NCBI GenBank assembly: GCA_945906305.1
Contig: CAMDQT010000020.1
Coordinates: 1-64,000 of the forward strand
DNA length: 64,000 nt
Reading direction: 5' to 3'
From: Ferrithrix thermotolerans DSM 19514
GTDB lineage: Bacteria; Actinomycetota; Acidimicrobiia; Acidimicrobiales; CAIXPF01
The notes below the pieces were generated by a model. It was not told the origin of the DNA. It ran no database searches and was given only the letters and a program-made list of their open reading frames with translations. The translations under genes and the position numbers were made by a program. Of this stretch, positions 27,642-36,165 are shown piece by piece (within the stretch, counting starts at the first letter, position 1; each line of letters starts with the position of its first letter).

Positions 27642-28984
27642 GTTGGATATCTCTGCAAATCGGGCTCACGGGTACCAATGCGGCACGTCGAGCCATGGAG
27701 TTGGTGTCGGAGAACGTCGCCAACGTCAACACCGAGGGCTACACCCGTCGTCGGATCGATCTTGCGGCGGCGGCGTCGACTGGGTCGATAAACGGCCAGT
27801 TGAGGGGCCCGCTGACACCCTCCGGGGTCACCGTGCAAGGCGTGACCCGTATGCGTGACGCCATACTTGACGATGCCTATCGGGCCCAAGCGGCCGCGGC
27901 TGGCAGCGCCGAGATGCGGGCAGAACTCGCCGCTCGGTCGGAGGAGATCCTGGGCCCGTTTGACGGGGGCACGGTGGTGGCCCTGGGCGAGTTTTGGACC
28001 GCCTGGGAGCAGCTGTCGTCCAATCCTTCCGATCTCGCATCTCGGGCCGGGGTCATTTCGGCCGGTGAGCGAGTGGCTACCTCGCTGCGCAGCGCGGCCC
28101 ATCAGCTCGGCTCGATGGAGAAGTTGGTCAAAGATCGCAGCACCGACGTGGTGCATCAGATCAACACCTACGCCGCCCAGATCGCCCAGCTGAACAGCCA
28201 GATCGGTGACGCGACCTTCCGTGGCACCACCGCCAGCGACCTGCTTGATCGGCGCGACGTGTTGCTCGACAAGCTGTCCAGATTGGTCACCGTGTCCCTC
28301 AGCGTCGAAAACGGCATGAGCAGCGTGTACGTCGGCTCCTTCCCGCTGGTGACCGCCATGTCGGCGAACAAGATCGAGGAGGGTCCGGGAGGTGCGCCTC
28401 TGTGGGCAGCAACGGGCACGCCCGTCGATCTCGGCGGGGAGCTCGCAGCACTGCGCGAGGCGATGAACCTCACGCTTCCGGGGATCGAATCCTCCCTCGA
28501 TGAGATCGCCAGTGTCCTGGCCACCGTGGTCAATGACCAGCACCAGGCCGGTGCGACCCTCGATGGTTCGCCCGGTACAGCCTTCTTCACGGGGACCACC
28601 GCCGCCGACCTGCGGGTTTCGACCGCGTTGACACCAAGAGCTGTTGCGGCGGGGACCACCAGCGCACCGGCGGACAACCGCAACTCGTTGGCCATGGCCC
28701 AGTTGGGGGCCTACCCGGTGCCCGGTGTCGGTGCAGTCGACGATCTCATGGTCAACCTCGCCGGCCAGCTCGGTGAGAGCGCGGCGGCTACCGAGCAGAT
28801 GGCCCGGGTGTTCAGCTCCAGCCTGTCCAGTGTCGATGACCAGCGCCAGAGCCAAATGGGCGTCAACCTCGACGAAGAGTTCGCCGATCTGATCCGTTAT
28901 CAGCGGGCCTATGAAGCCTCGGCTCGCGTCATGCAGATCGCGGACGAGATGCTCGACAAGCTCATCAATGGCACCGGCGCCTGA
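27638..28984 (+). CDS. flgK: Flagellar hook-associated protein 1
   Basis: 448 aa. FlgK is the first hook-filament junction ring. The N-terminal rod-hook motif GTNAARRAMELVSENVANVNTEGYTRR and the C-terminal VNLDEEFADLIRYQRAYEASARVMQIADEMLDKLI coiled coil are both diagnostic. It is somewhat shorter than E. coli FlgK (547), in line with a reduced central domain. It follows flgN with a four-base overlap. A hairpin separates it from flgL. Confidence 0.95.
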   Translation: MSWISLQIGLTGTNAARRAMELVSENVANVNTEGYTRRRIDLAAAASTGSINGQLRGPLTPSGVTVQGVTRMRDAILDDAYRAQAAAAGSAEMRAELAARSEEILGPFDGGTVVALGEFWTAWEQLSSNPSDLASRAGVISAGERVATSLRSAAHQLGSMEKLVKDRSTDVVHQINTYAAQIAQLNSQIGDATFRGTTASDLLDRRDVLLDKLSRLVTVSLSVENGMSSVYVGSFPLVTAMSANKIEEGPGGAPLWAATGTPVDLGGELAALREAMNLTLPGIESSLDEIASVLATVVNDQHQAGATLDGSPGTAFFTGTTAADLRVSTALTPRAVAAGTTSAPADNRNSLAMAQLGAYPVPGVGAVDDLMVNLAGQLGESAAATEQMARVFSSSLSSVDDQRQSQMGVNLDEEFADLIRYQRAYEASARVMQIADEMLDKLINGTGA

Positions 28985-29003
28985 CCTCTCCGTTTCTTGC
29001 CCT

Positions 29004-29025
29004 GACGGGCCCGCATGGGCCCGTC
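29004..29025 (+). terminator. Hairpin between flgK and flgL
   Basis: A perfect 9-bp stem GACGGGCCC/GGGCCCGTC with a GCAT loop follows the flgK stop by about 20 bases. There is no T-run, so it may attenuate or stabilise the message rather than terminate it. Confidence 0.45.
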
Positions 29026-29068
29026 GACCCTGCCCGACGTCCCTGATTGCATCACGAGGTGCGTTCCC

Positions 29069-29971
29069 ATGACCCGCATACCCACCCAGACGGCCCACAA
29101 GGTCATGCAACATGCGATGGAGACCAACTTCGCCAAGCTCGCCGATGCCCAGCGACAGTTGTCTTCCGGTAAGCGTCTGACCAAGGTGTCCGACGCTCCC
29201 GGCGCCGCCATCGCCGTCAATCGGTTGCGGGCCAAGGAGTCCATGGCGGGTGCCTTCATCTCAGCTGCCGACGACGGCTTGTCGATGCTCAGCGCCCAGG
29301 ACAGCTCATTGCAGGACGCATCGTCGATCCTGAACCGGGTTCGGGAGTTGGTGGTGTCGGGCACGTCGAGACTGCAGAACCCCCAAGTCCGAGCGGCCAT
29401 CGCCACCGAGTTGGAGAGCTTGCGGGACCAGATGGTGGCCGTCGCCAACACCCAATACGCCGGTCGCTCGGTGTTCGGCGGGTTTTCGGCCACTGCAGTG
29501 CAGAACACCGGCGGGTCGGTGAGCTGGGTGGGTGACAGCAACACCGTGGACCGTCGGGTCAGCCCCGAGCTGATTGTCTCGGTCAGCAGCAACGGTGAGC
29601 AGGTGTTCGGCTTCGACGCCGGATCACCCGCGGGCAGCGACAACGTGTTCACCGTGATCAACCGGGCGGCGGCGGCAATCCGCTCGGCCACCCCCGAAGA
29701 CGCCCGCGTCGAACTCGACAAGATCGAGGACCGGATGATGTCGGTATCCAGTGCGCTCGCCTCCGTCGGCGGACGCGTCAACCAGATCGAAATGGTTCAG
29801 AGCCAAGCCGAGGACTCCATCGTCGCGATGCGCACGTCGCGCAGCTTGCTCGAAGATGTGGACATGGGTGAGGCCGTGGTCAACCTCAGAGACGCCGAAG
29901 CGGCGTACCAGGCCACGCTCGCCGTGGTAGCCCGTCTGCACAGCACCTCGCTGCTCGACTTTTTGCGCTGA
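29069..29971 (+). CDS. flgL: Flagellar hook-associated protein 3
   Basis: 300 aa from the ATG at 29069 (MTRIPTQTAHKVMQHAMETNFAKLADAQRQLSSGKRL). FlgL is the second junction protein, related to flagellin. The D0/D1 helices at both ends are clear, with VSDAPGAAIAVNRLR near residue 40 and the ending EAAYQATLAVVARLHSTSLLDFLR. Upstream in-frame codons do not resemble the family. It is convergent with the large glycosyltransferase gene. Confidence 0.95.
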   Translation: MTRIPTQTAHKVMQHAMETNFAKLADAQRQLSSGKRLTKVSDAPGAAIAVNRLRAKESMAGAFISAADDGLSMLSAQDSSLQDASSILNRVRELVVSGTSRLQNPQVRAAIATELESLRDQMVAVANTQYAGRSVFGGFSATAVQNTGGSVSWVGDSNTVDRRVSPELIVSVSSNGEQVFGFDAGSPAGSDNVFTVINRAAAAIRSATPEDARVELDKIEDRMMSVSSALASVGGRVNQIEMVQSQAEDSIVAMRTSRSLLEDVDMGEAVVNLRDAEAAYQATLAVVARLHSTSLLDFLR

Positions 29972-30116
29972 GCAGGACGTCGCGTCGATCCGTCCGGGCC
30001 AGGGCAGGAGGTTGCGCCGGCTGCCGAGCCGATTTCGGCGAGCCGGGCGCTGGTCCGCGCCTCAGGCCGCGGCCTCGCGCCGCTGTCCCCGTTGCACGTT
30101 CATGGAAGGTGCGGGG

Positions 30117-32552
30117 TCAGGCGGCGTTGGGCAAGATCTCAACGAGGTCGCTGCGCCCGGCCGCTTGCGCCGCCTCGAGCAGGGTGCGGACCAGGGCCGG
30201 GTTCGCGCCAAGTAAGTGACAAATGACGTCACCGTCGAGGCTGGCGCCGTGGTCGAGAACCGCCATGGCTTCCTCGAGACAGCCGTGCGCGGCCAGGCAG
30301 GTGACGATGGCGTGGCAGCGGGTGGCGGAGGTTGCTCCGGCCACGACGACTGAACCGGCAGCGGCGGGAAAGCGCTGCATGGTATCGGTAAGCAGAGAGG
30401 CCAGCTCGTGATCGTGGAGCAGGCCTACTAGTTCCTCCAGCGCCGGGGTGAGGTCGATGGCATCGAGTTCGTGCACCGCCCGAACGAGCACCGCAGCCCG
30501 TTCTGCGACGGTGTGTGAACCGTCGTCAGCCACCGTACGTAATGGGCACAATTGGCCCAGGCCGTTGCGGCGCAGCCGTTCCGACCACACGAGGCGTCGG
30601 TCCAGCGCCAGGGCGCCGGCGAGCTGCGAACCAACCGCGAGGACCACAAGGTTGCCGGGATGGGTTTCCCAAATAGCGTTGGCGAGCCGGTCGCGAGCAC
30701 CAACGGGGTAGCGCTGGAGCTTGGCGAACACCGGCACCAGCCGGTCAAGGTCAAGCGAGCTTGCCACCGTGCGCATGGCGTCCGCATCGTCCGCGGCGCA
30801 ATCGAAGAGCACGGCCCACGCTTCCATCGCCTGGTCGTTGCAGTTCAAAGCCTGTTGCGCCGCGATGCTGGCCTCCTCTGGGCGACCCAAACCTCGGTAG
30901 GCCAGTGACAACGCCAAGGGCACGCTTTCCGCCCGGAAGCCGGTGAAGTTGTCGTGGTAATCAGCGACCCCCTCGAAACAGCGCACGGCGTCCTCCCACT
31001 CGCTGAGGTGGATGTGGGTCCAACCCCGCAGGTAGCGGGCCGGGCCTTCGCCGCCGACCAAGGCCTCCAAGCGTTCCAAGTACGGGGCCGTCGCGGCGGC
31101 TTGGCCGGTCTCGCATAACACGAGCACGGCGAATTCCAACGCGCCACGGGTGATGGTGGCGTTCTGCGCTAGCTGAGCGGCGCGTTCGAACATGGTGAAG
31201 GCGCGTGCATGTTCCCCCACCGAGCGAAGCGAGCGACCGAGGTCGAAGCACTCCTTGTCCGAATCGGACCGTACGTCAAGGGAGGCCACTGCCACCTCGA
31301 GATTGCGCACCCATTTGTTGCGGCCCTTGACGTACTCGTCGAGGTAGCCGCGATGCAGGTACCGGATCCCGGGCAGGCTCACGCTGCGAACTGGCGGGCC
31401 TCCTGGTGCGATGTCGGGCTGTTCGTGCAGTGCGCCCACCCAGCGGCAGGAAACTCGACGGAACAGACGGGCCATGGGGACGCCACTGTTCGAGCGCACG
31501 GGCGCGTGGACCGAACCTTGCAGATCGAACAGCTCGATGATGAACCGATCGACCGGCGGGTTGTCGCTCAACAGGCCGCGGATCTCAGGCACCACGGCGT
31601 GATCGATCTCGAGTCGTTCATCGGCATCGATGCTCAGGATCCAGGTGCCGCGAGCTGCCTGCAACGCCTGATTGCGCGCCCAGGCAAAGTCGTTTCGCCA
31701 TTCGCCCTCGATCACCACCGCGCCGAGAGAGCGGGCGAGTTCAACCGAACCGTCGGTGGAGCCCGTGTCGTAGATGACGATCTCATCGGCCAACGAACGC
31801 ACCGACGCCAGACAGTCAGCGAGTTCAGCCGCCTCGTTCTTCATGATCATGGCAACGGAGATCTGTGGGATGGCCTCGGTGGCGTGCACGTAGAGTTCGG
31901 GCAGCACCGTCACTCCTGTGCCTAGACCGCTCAGGGCGTCTGAGATGGCCGCGATCGTCGGTTCACCCCGGCCAACCTGCGCCGCGACTTCGGGCCGAAG
32001 CGCGACGCAGGGCCCGGAGAGGCGCTCGACACTGAACCACTCGGCCCTGTCACGAGCGCAGTGCTGGGTCATGGCTCGTATCGCTTCTCGCTTGGCATCG
32101 GTGGGCATGACGCCAGGGGGGCACTGAGGCCACGCGGCGCCATTGCTGCGAGGTGCTGCCGCCAGCACAGATGTCGACGGGGCGGAAACTGCGGCGGCGA
32201 GATCATCGAGCCAGGTACGGCTGGTAACGATTGCACTGCCGTCGATCAGGACCACCACTCGAGCGTCGGAGCCGACGAGTCCAGCCACGAGGCCTTCGCT
32301 GGCGGCGACCAACTCGATGCCGCGCCGAGTGCCAATCAGCAGTGCGTTCACCCCTGGTTGGCTCACCACGACCAGGTGATCGTCGTGCTGCATGGCTGAT
32401 CGAATGTTCTCCACCAATGCCGTCAGGTTCGCAGGGTTGCGGCTGGCATCGATGACGACGTGAAGGGGTGCACGGCGGTTTCGCACCCTAGTTGTATCGG
32501 CACGGCCCAGAACCGGATGAAGTGCCGCTCCCCGGCGCTGGCGTGCGGCCAT
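30117..32552 (-). CDS. Family 2 glycosyltransferase with TPR region, candidate flagellin glycosyltransferase
   Basis: 811 aa. Residues ~28-225 look like a degenerate GT-A fold (LHVVIDASRNPANLTALVENI, RVVVLIDGSAIV). Residues ~232-450 are a clear GT2 domain: ISVAMIMKNEAAELADCLASV, YDTGSTDGS near 257, FAWARNQAL, SIDADERLE near 305 with the DxD metal motif. The last ~350 residues are helical repeats resembling TPRs (GRSLRSVGEHARAFTMFERAAQLAQ). The protein has no membrane helix. It lies between flgL and flagellin 1, pointing to glycosylation of flagellin Ser/Thr. A role in surface glycan synthesis cannot be excluded. Confidence 0.8.
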   Translation of the reverse strand: MAARQRRGAALHPVLGRADTTRVRNRRAPLHVVIDASRNPANLTALVENIRSAMQHDDHLVVVSQPGVNALLIGTRRGIELVAASEGLVAGLVGSDARVVVLIDGSAIVTSRTWLDDLAAAVSAPSTSVLAAAPRSNGAAWPQCPPGVMPTDAKREAIRAMTQHCARDRAEWFSVERLSGPCVALRPEVAAQVGRGEPTIAAISDALSGLGTGVTVLPELYVHATEAIPQISVAMIMKNEAAELADCLASVRSLADEIVIYDTGSTDGSVELARSLGAVVIEGEWRNDFAWARNQALQAARGTWILSIDADERLEIDHAVVPEIRGLLSDNPPVDRFIIELFDLQGSVHAPVRSNSGVPMARLFRRVSCRWVGALHEQPDIAPGGPPVRSVSLPGIRYLHRGYLDEYVKGRNKWVRNLEVAVASLDVRSDSDKECFDLGRSLRSVGEHARAFTMFERAAQLAQNATITRGALEFAVLVLCETGQAAATAPYLERLEALVGGEGPARYLRGWTHIHLSEWEDAVRCFEGVADYHDNFTGFRAESVPLALSLAYRGLGRPEEASIAAQQALNCNDQAMEAWAVLFDCAADDADAMRTVASSLDLDRLVPVFAKLQRYPVGARDRLANAIWETHPGNLVVLAVGSQLAGALALDRRLVWSERLRRNGLGQLCPLRTVADDGSHTVAERAAVLVRAVHELDAIDLTPALEELVGLLHDHELASLLTDTMQRFPAAAGSVVVAGATSATRCHAIVTCLAAHGCLEEAMAVLDHGASLDGDVICHLLGANPALVRTLLEAAQAAGRSDLVEILPNAA

Positions 32553-32645
32553 CGGTGGTCAAACGATTTCGCCACCGACCAGGTGCTGACGACTGGGAAA
32601 GCGACGATCACCTCCTGGCTCGGTGCGTTGAAAAGCCCGGTCAGA

Positions 32646-32674
32646 TTGACTGAGGTCGACAAGAGGACGATGGT
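32646..32674 (+). promoter_or_regulatory. Candidate flagellin 1 promoter overlapping the palindrome
   Basis: TTGACT (32646-32651) is separated by 17 bases from GATGGT (32669-32674), which is the centre and right arm start of the palindrome. The -10 match is poor, so either an alternative sigma factor or another start is possible. Transcription from here would give a ~115-nt leader containing the CsrA-type hairpin. A comparable TTGGGA lies 18 bases from GATGGT before flgB. Confidence 0.4.
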
Positions 32675-32678
32675 CCTC
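32663..32678. promoter_or_regulatory. Flagellar palindrome, copy 2
   Basis: GAGGAC-GATG-GTCCTC is a perfect 6-bp inverted repeat sharing 14 consecutive bases with copy 1. It lies in the 244-base divergent region between the glycosyltransferase and flagellin 1 genes, 118 bases before the flagellin ATG. Confidence 0.55.
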
Positions 32679-32749
32679 CCTTGCTGGTGGGAAAGCAGTT
32701 CGGTGATCTCAAGCGGTGTGAGCGCGCCGCCGTAGACAGCCCTTGAGAC

Positions 32750-32790
32750 CGACACGGATGTCGGGCTTGGAACATCCGAACTCAAGGAAG
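32750..32790 (+). promoter_or_regulatory. Candidate CsrA-binding leader of flagellin 1
   Basis: ACACGGATGT (32752-32761) closely matches the CsrA/RsmA consensus ACARGGAUGU. The segment CGGATGT (32755-32761) pairs perfectly with ACATCCG (32772-32778), placing another GGA (32769-32771) at the loop edge. A third GGA is in the Shine-Dalgarno AAGGAAG (32784-32790). An upstream site plus one over the Shine-Dalgarno is how CsrA represses hag in Bacillus. Equivalence here is inferred from sequence. Confidence 0.65.
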
Positions 32791-32796
32791 ACCAGC

Positions 32797-33621
32797 ATGA
32801 GCCTGCGTATCAACCAGAACACGATGGCCTTTACCGCCCACCGGAACTTGACCATCAGCGACAATCAGCTCAACAAGTCGATGGAGCGTCTCTCCAGCGG
32901 CTTTCGTATCAACCGGGCATCCGATGACGCTGCCGGCCTAGCCAAGAGCGAACGGTTGCGGGCCGACATCCGAGGCATCAACACCGCGATGCGCAACGCC
33001 CAGGACGGCATCAGCTTCGTGCAGACCGCAGAAGGCTCCCTCGACGAGGTGCATGCCATCCTGCAACGTATGAACGAGCTCGCCGTTTCGGCGGCGAACA
33101 CCGCCACCAGCGACGGCGAGGAAGAGCAGGCCGAACTGAGCGAATTGCTCGCCCAGCTCGACAGCATCGGCACGGCGACCAAGTTCGCCGGCGTTGCCGT
33201 CTTCTCGTCAGGGTCGGTCACCTTCCAGGTCGGCACGACCAGCGCCGACACGATTGGGGTGACCACCCAGACCCTGTCTTCGGCCTCGTTGACCGATGGC
33301 GACGGCTCGGCGGTCGATCTGAGTGGTGTCGACCTCACCACGGGTGCGTCTGCCGCCATTGGGGACATCCGTGACGCTATGGACGAGATCAACAAGTTGC
33401 GATCCCAGTTCGGTGCCCAACAGAACCGCCTGGAGCACACCATCACCAACCTGAGCGTCACCTCGGAGAACTTGCTGGCGTCGGAATCCCGCATCCGCGA
33501 CCTCGACATCGCCGCCGAAATGGTGCAGTTCACCCGCCACCAGATCATGATGCAGGCCGGTACCGCCATGTTGGCGCAGGCCAACATGGTCCCTCAGTCG
33601 GTTCTCCAGCTTCTGCGATAA
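32797..33621 (+). CDS. fliC: Flagellin 1
   Basis: 274 aa, the filament subunit. The N-terminal D0/D1 (MSLRINQNTMAFTAHRNLTISDNQLNKSMERLSSGFRINRASDDAAGLAKSERLR) and C-terminal D1/D0 (NRLEHTITNL, ending QANMVPQSVLQLLR) are standard. The central domain is only ~100 residues, so the filament would have a minimal D2/D3. The start is fixed by AAGGAAG seven bases upstream. It forms a module with fliD and fliS downstream and the glycosyltransferase upstream. A second flagellin lies at 59-60 kb. Confidence 0.96.
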   Translation: MSLRINQNTMAFTAHRNLTISDNQLNKSMERLSSGFRINRASDDAAGLAKSERLRADIRGINTAMRNAQDGISFVQTAEGSLDEVHAILQRMNELAVSAANTATSDGEEEQAELSELLAQLDSIGTATKFAGVAVFSSGSVTFQVGTTSADTIGVTTQTLSSASLTDGDGSAVDLSGVDLTTGASAAIGDIRDAMDEINKLRSQFGAQQNRLEHTITNLSVTSENLLASESRIRDLDIAAEMVQFTRHQIMMQAGTAMLAQANMVPQSVLQLLR

Positions 33622-33658
33622 CGGGCCCGTCGATGCTCGACGTGCTGAGCTGAGAGAA

Positions 33659-33712
33659 CCTCCCCTTCGGGGGTGGGGCGGACCCTGAACCGCTTCACCC
33701 CCCTGTGGGGGA
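33659..33712 (+). other. Two hairpins between flagellin 1 and fliD
   Basis: CCTCCCC-TTCG-GGGGTGG (33659-33676, a UUCG tetraloop type) is followed by CCCCC-TGT-GGGGG (~33698-33711). Neither has a proper T-run. They may stabilise the abundant flagellin message or partly terminate it before fliD. Confidence 0.35.
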
Positions 33713-33780
33713 TGGAGACTGTCGTTGAAACGGCCGAAAGATCGTCGTCAGCGCAGTGCACGGTTCAGGAGGAGGGTGAG

Positions 33781-35325
33781 ATGGCGAGCAGCATTGGGGG
33801 CCTGGCGTCAGGTCTGAATACCAGCGACCTCATCAACGCCATGCTCGCGGCCGAGCGGACGACCAAGAACCGTCTGGTCAACAAACAGAACACCTACAGC
33901 AAGCAGCTTTCGACCTGGCAAGATCTCAACAGCAAGCTTGGGGCGCTCAGGTCGGCCGTGTACGCCGTGTCCACTCCCAACAAGGTGGCCAGCGCCACCG
34001 CGAGTTCCGATGACGAAACCCTCGTGGCTGCGACGGCCACCTCGAATGCCTCGCCCAGCACCTTTACCTTCCGGGTCAGCCAGCTCGCCGCGGCCCAGCA
34101 GAAGATGGCTGCCGGATTCACCGACGTCACCGACGTGGTGGGAGAGGGCAAGGCGCAGGTCGCCTCGGGTCTTGCCGCACTCGGACTGGCCGTGATCGAT
34201 GCCAGCGGCCTAGATGCCGGCAAGTACGAGGTCGCCGTCACCGAGATCGGTGTCAGCACCGCCACAGTGAGCTTCGGTGGCTATGAGCAAACGGTGTCCA
34301 ACACCGGCACCATCACCCTCACCGACAACGAGGGCAACAGCGCAACGTTTTCGATCGGCACCCTCGAGGTCGGTAGCGCCAAGATCGGCGTGGTCGACAC
34401 CAGCGGGGCGACCACCCTCAGCCAGTTCGCGACAGCTATCAACAGCCTCAATGCAGGGGTCTCGGCCGCGGCGGTCAACACCAACGACGGCACGGGCACC
34501 CCGACCAAGTTCGTGCTCTCGGCGCAAGAGGCGGGTATCGACCATGCCGTCACGGCGGATTTCTCGAACCTCTCGGGACTTGCGGCCAAGACGTTCGCCA
34601 CGCTGCGAGCCGCGGCCGATGCACAGCTCACGCTCGCTGACGGCCTTACCACCATCACACGATCAAGTAATCATCTCACCGACGTGATTCCCGGGGTCAC
34701 GCTCGACCTGCTCGCCGCAGATGGTGCCACCGATGTCACGGTCACGGTCCGTCGTAACGAGCAGACGCTGGTCGATGCCGCGAGTTCGGTGGTGGACGGA
34801 CTCAACAGCGTGCTCGCCGCGGCCAAGTCGGCCAGCACCGTCAACGCCGAAAACAAGACCGTCGGCACCCTCGGCGGTGATTCGAGACTGCGTCGGTTGT
34901 CCTCGACGTTGATCGCGGCCATGAGCTACAGCGACACGACTCAGCAGTTGCAGGTACTGAGCGAGATCGGTATCTCCATGGGTCGTGACGGCCGCTACAG
35001 CCTTGACGAGTCCAAGTTTCGTGACGCCATCTCCGATGACTATTCCGGGACGGTCCGCCTGCTTTCCGGCGACGGGATCACCGTGAAGGGGGTATTCGGC
35101 ACCCTGTACGACACCGTCAAGGAGATGGTTGACGCCAACGGGTTGGTCAGCAGCGCGGTGGGCGCAGCGCAGTCCTCGATGAACAGTCTCAAGGCGCGGT
35201 TGCTGGTCGAAGATGCCCGCCTCAGCCTGGTCGAGGCACGTATCCGACGGCAGTACACGACGCTGGAAACCACGATGGCTCAGTTGTCGAGTCAGGCCAA
35301 CGGGCTTACCCGATCGCTGGGCTGA
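33781..35325 (+). CDS. fliD: Flagellar filament cap protein
   Basis: 514 aa from the ATG at 33781, preceded by AGGAGGAGG. FliD caps the filament and folds incoming flagellin. SSIGGLASGLNTSDLINAMLAAERTTKNRLVNKQNTYSKQLSTW is the typical N-terminus. The C-terminal region has VDGLNSVLAAAKS, LGGDSRLRRLSSTL, ISMGRDGRYSLDESKF and a final coiled coil IRRQYTTLETTMAQLSSQANGLTRSLG. The central part is Ser/Thr/Ala-rich. fliS follows after 62 bases. Confidence 0.95.
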   Translation: MASSIGGLASGLNTSDLINAMLAAERTTKNRLVNKQNTYSKQLSTWQDLNSKLGALRSAVYAVSTPNKVASATASSDDETLVAATATSNASPSTFTFRVSQLAAAQQKMAAGFTDVTDVVGEGKAQVASGLAALGLAVIDASGLDAGKYEVAVTEIGVSTATVSFGGYEQTVSNTGTITLTDNEGNSATFSIGTLEVGSAKIGVVDTSGATTLSQFATAINSLNAGVSAAAVNTNDGTGTPTKFVLSAQEAGIDHAVTADFSNLSGLAAKTFATLRAAADAQLTLADGLTTITRSSNHLTDVIPGVTLDLLAADGATDVTVTVRRNEQTLVDAASSVVDGLNSVLAAAKSASTVNAENKTVGTLGGDSRLRRLSSTLIAAMSYSDTTQQLQVLSEIGISMGRDGRYSLDESKFRDAISDDYSGTVRLLSGDGITVKGVFGTLYDTVKEMVDANGLVSSAVGAAQSSMNSLKARLLVEDARLSLVEARIRRQYTTLETTMAQLSSQANGLTRSLG

Positions 35326-35387
35326 TCCCACCCGCTTCGACTACTGACCGCTAGCCACCCTCGCCCGCCCCCAAAAAAAGAAGCCTC

Positions 35388-35789
35388 ATGTCGCAAGCTG
35401 CAATTAACCAGTACGTCAAAAACCGCATGGCGACGGCCACCCCCGCACAGCTGGTCGCCATGCTGTTCGACGGGGCGGTTGCCGCGATGCGCCGAGCCGC
35501 AGATGCCGAGGCGGACGGGCGGCGAGCGGAGGCATCCGAACAGCTCGTCAAGGCCCAGCGGATCGTGACCGAGCTTCGGTGCTCGTTGAACTTCGAGGCG
35601 GGCGGTCGCGTGGCCCAGGAGCTCGATCGGATCTACGAGTTCGTGTGCCAGCAACTCGTTAACGCCAACCTGGGACGCGACTCGTTGCTGGCCATGCGAT
35701 GCGTGGAGCTCTTGGTGCCGCTGCGCAACGCGTGGGCCACGGCCTGCTTGGGCCAGCCACCGGTTCCCGGCGACCGCCTGACCGGCTGA
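35388..35789 (+). CDS. fliS: Flagellin export chaperone
   Basis: 133 aa four-helix chaperone that holds the flagellin C-terminus. INQYVKNRMATATPAQLVAMLFDGAVAAMRRA and ELRCSLNFEAGGRVAQELDRIYEFVCQQLVNANLGRD match FliS throughout. The stop overlaps the next ATG by one base, and the fliD-fliS order is canonical. Confidence 0.94.
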   Translation: MSQAAINQYVKNRMATATPAQLVAMLFDGAVAAMRRAADAEADGRRAEASEQLVKAQRIVTELRCSLNFEAGGRVAQELDRIYEFVCQQLVNANLGRDSLLAMRCVELLVPLRNAWATACLGQPPVPGDRLTG

Positions 35790-36052
35790 TGCAGACCGCA
35801 CGCGACGGATGGGACGCCGCGCTCGATGCGTTGGAGGCGCGGCTCGCCCGCCAAGAAGCGGCGCTGGCGAGTCGAACAATGGAAGGCACCTTCCAGGCAC
35901 TCGCGCTGCCAACGGTGACGATGAACGAGCCCCAACGGGTACGGGCCCAGGTGGCGCTGCAGCGCATCCAACGGCTCGAGGCCCACATGCGGGTACAACG
36001 CGATGAGCGAGATCGCCGTCCGGCGCCGACTCGCGTGTCTCCTTACAGCTGA
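35789..36052 (+). CDS. Small helical protein in the fliT position
   Basis: 87 aa from the ATG at 35789 (MQTARDGWDAALDALEARLARQEAAL). It is mostly charged amphipathic helix with a basic C-terminus. In many genomes fliT, a chaperone for FliD and export regulator, follows fliS; location, size and helicity fit. No sequence motif proves it, so the functional name is left off. Translation is coupled to fliS (TGATG). Confidence 0.65.
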   Translation: MQTARDGWDAALDALEARLARQEAALASRTMEGTFQALALPTVTMNEPQRVRAQVALQRIQRLEAHMRVQRDERDRRPAPTRVSPYS

Positions 36053-36116
36053 ACCGTGGTTGAGACCGCTAGGGCGTGAAAAAGCAACCGCGGCGCTCCC
36101 CGACCTATCCACCAGG

Positions 36117-36162
36117 TTGGGAGTTTCATTCAAGTAGGTCGATGGTCCTAGTCGATGACTAG
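36117..36162. promoter_or_regulatory. flgB operon control region with flagellar palindrome, copy 3
   Basis: TAGGTC-GATG-GTCCTA (36135-36150) matches copy 1 except for one base. It runs directly into a second perfect inverted repeat, CTAGTC-GAT-GACTAG (36148-36162). The flgB ATG begins three bases later. TTGGGA (36117-36122) lies 18 bases before GATGGT. The tight packing suggests an operator overlapping the promoter and translation start. Confidence 0.55.
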
Positions 36163-36165
36163 ACC

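Noticed and set aside
27617-29113. 498-residue minus-strand frame opposite flgK
   Set aside because: Antisense shadow; flgK has both diagnostic ends on the plus strand.
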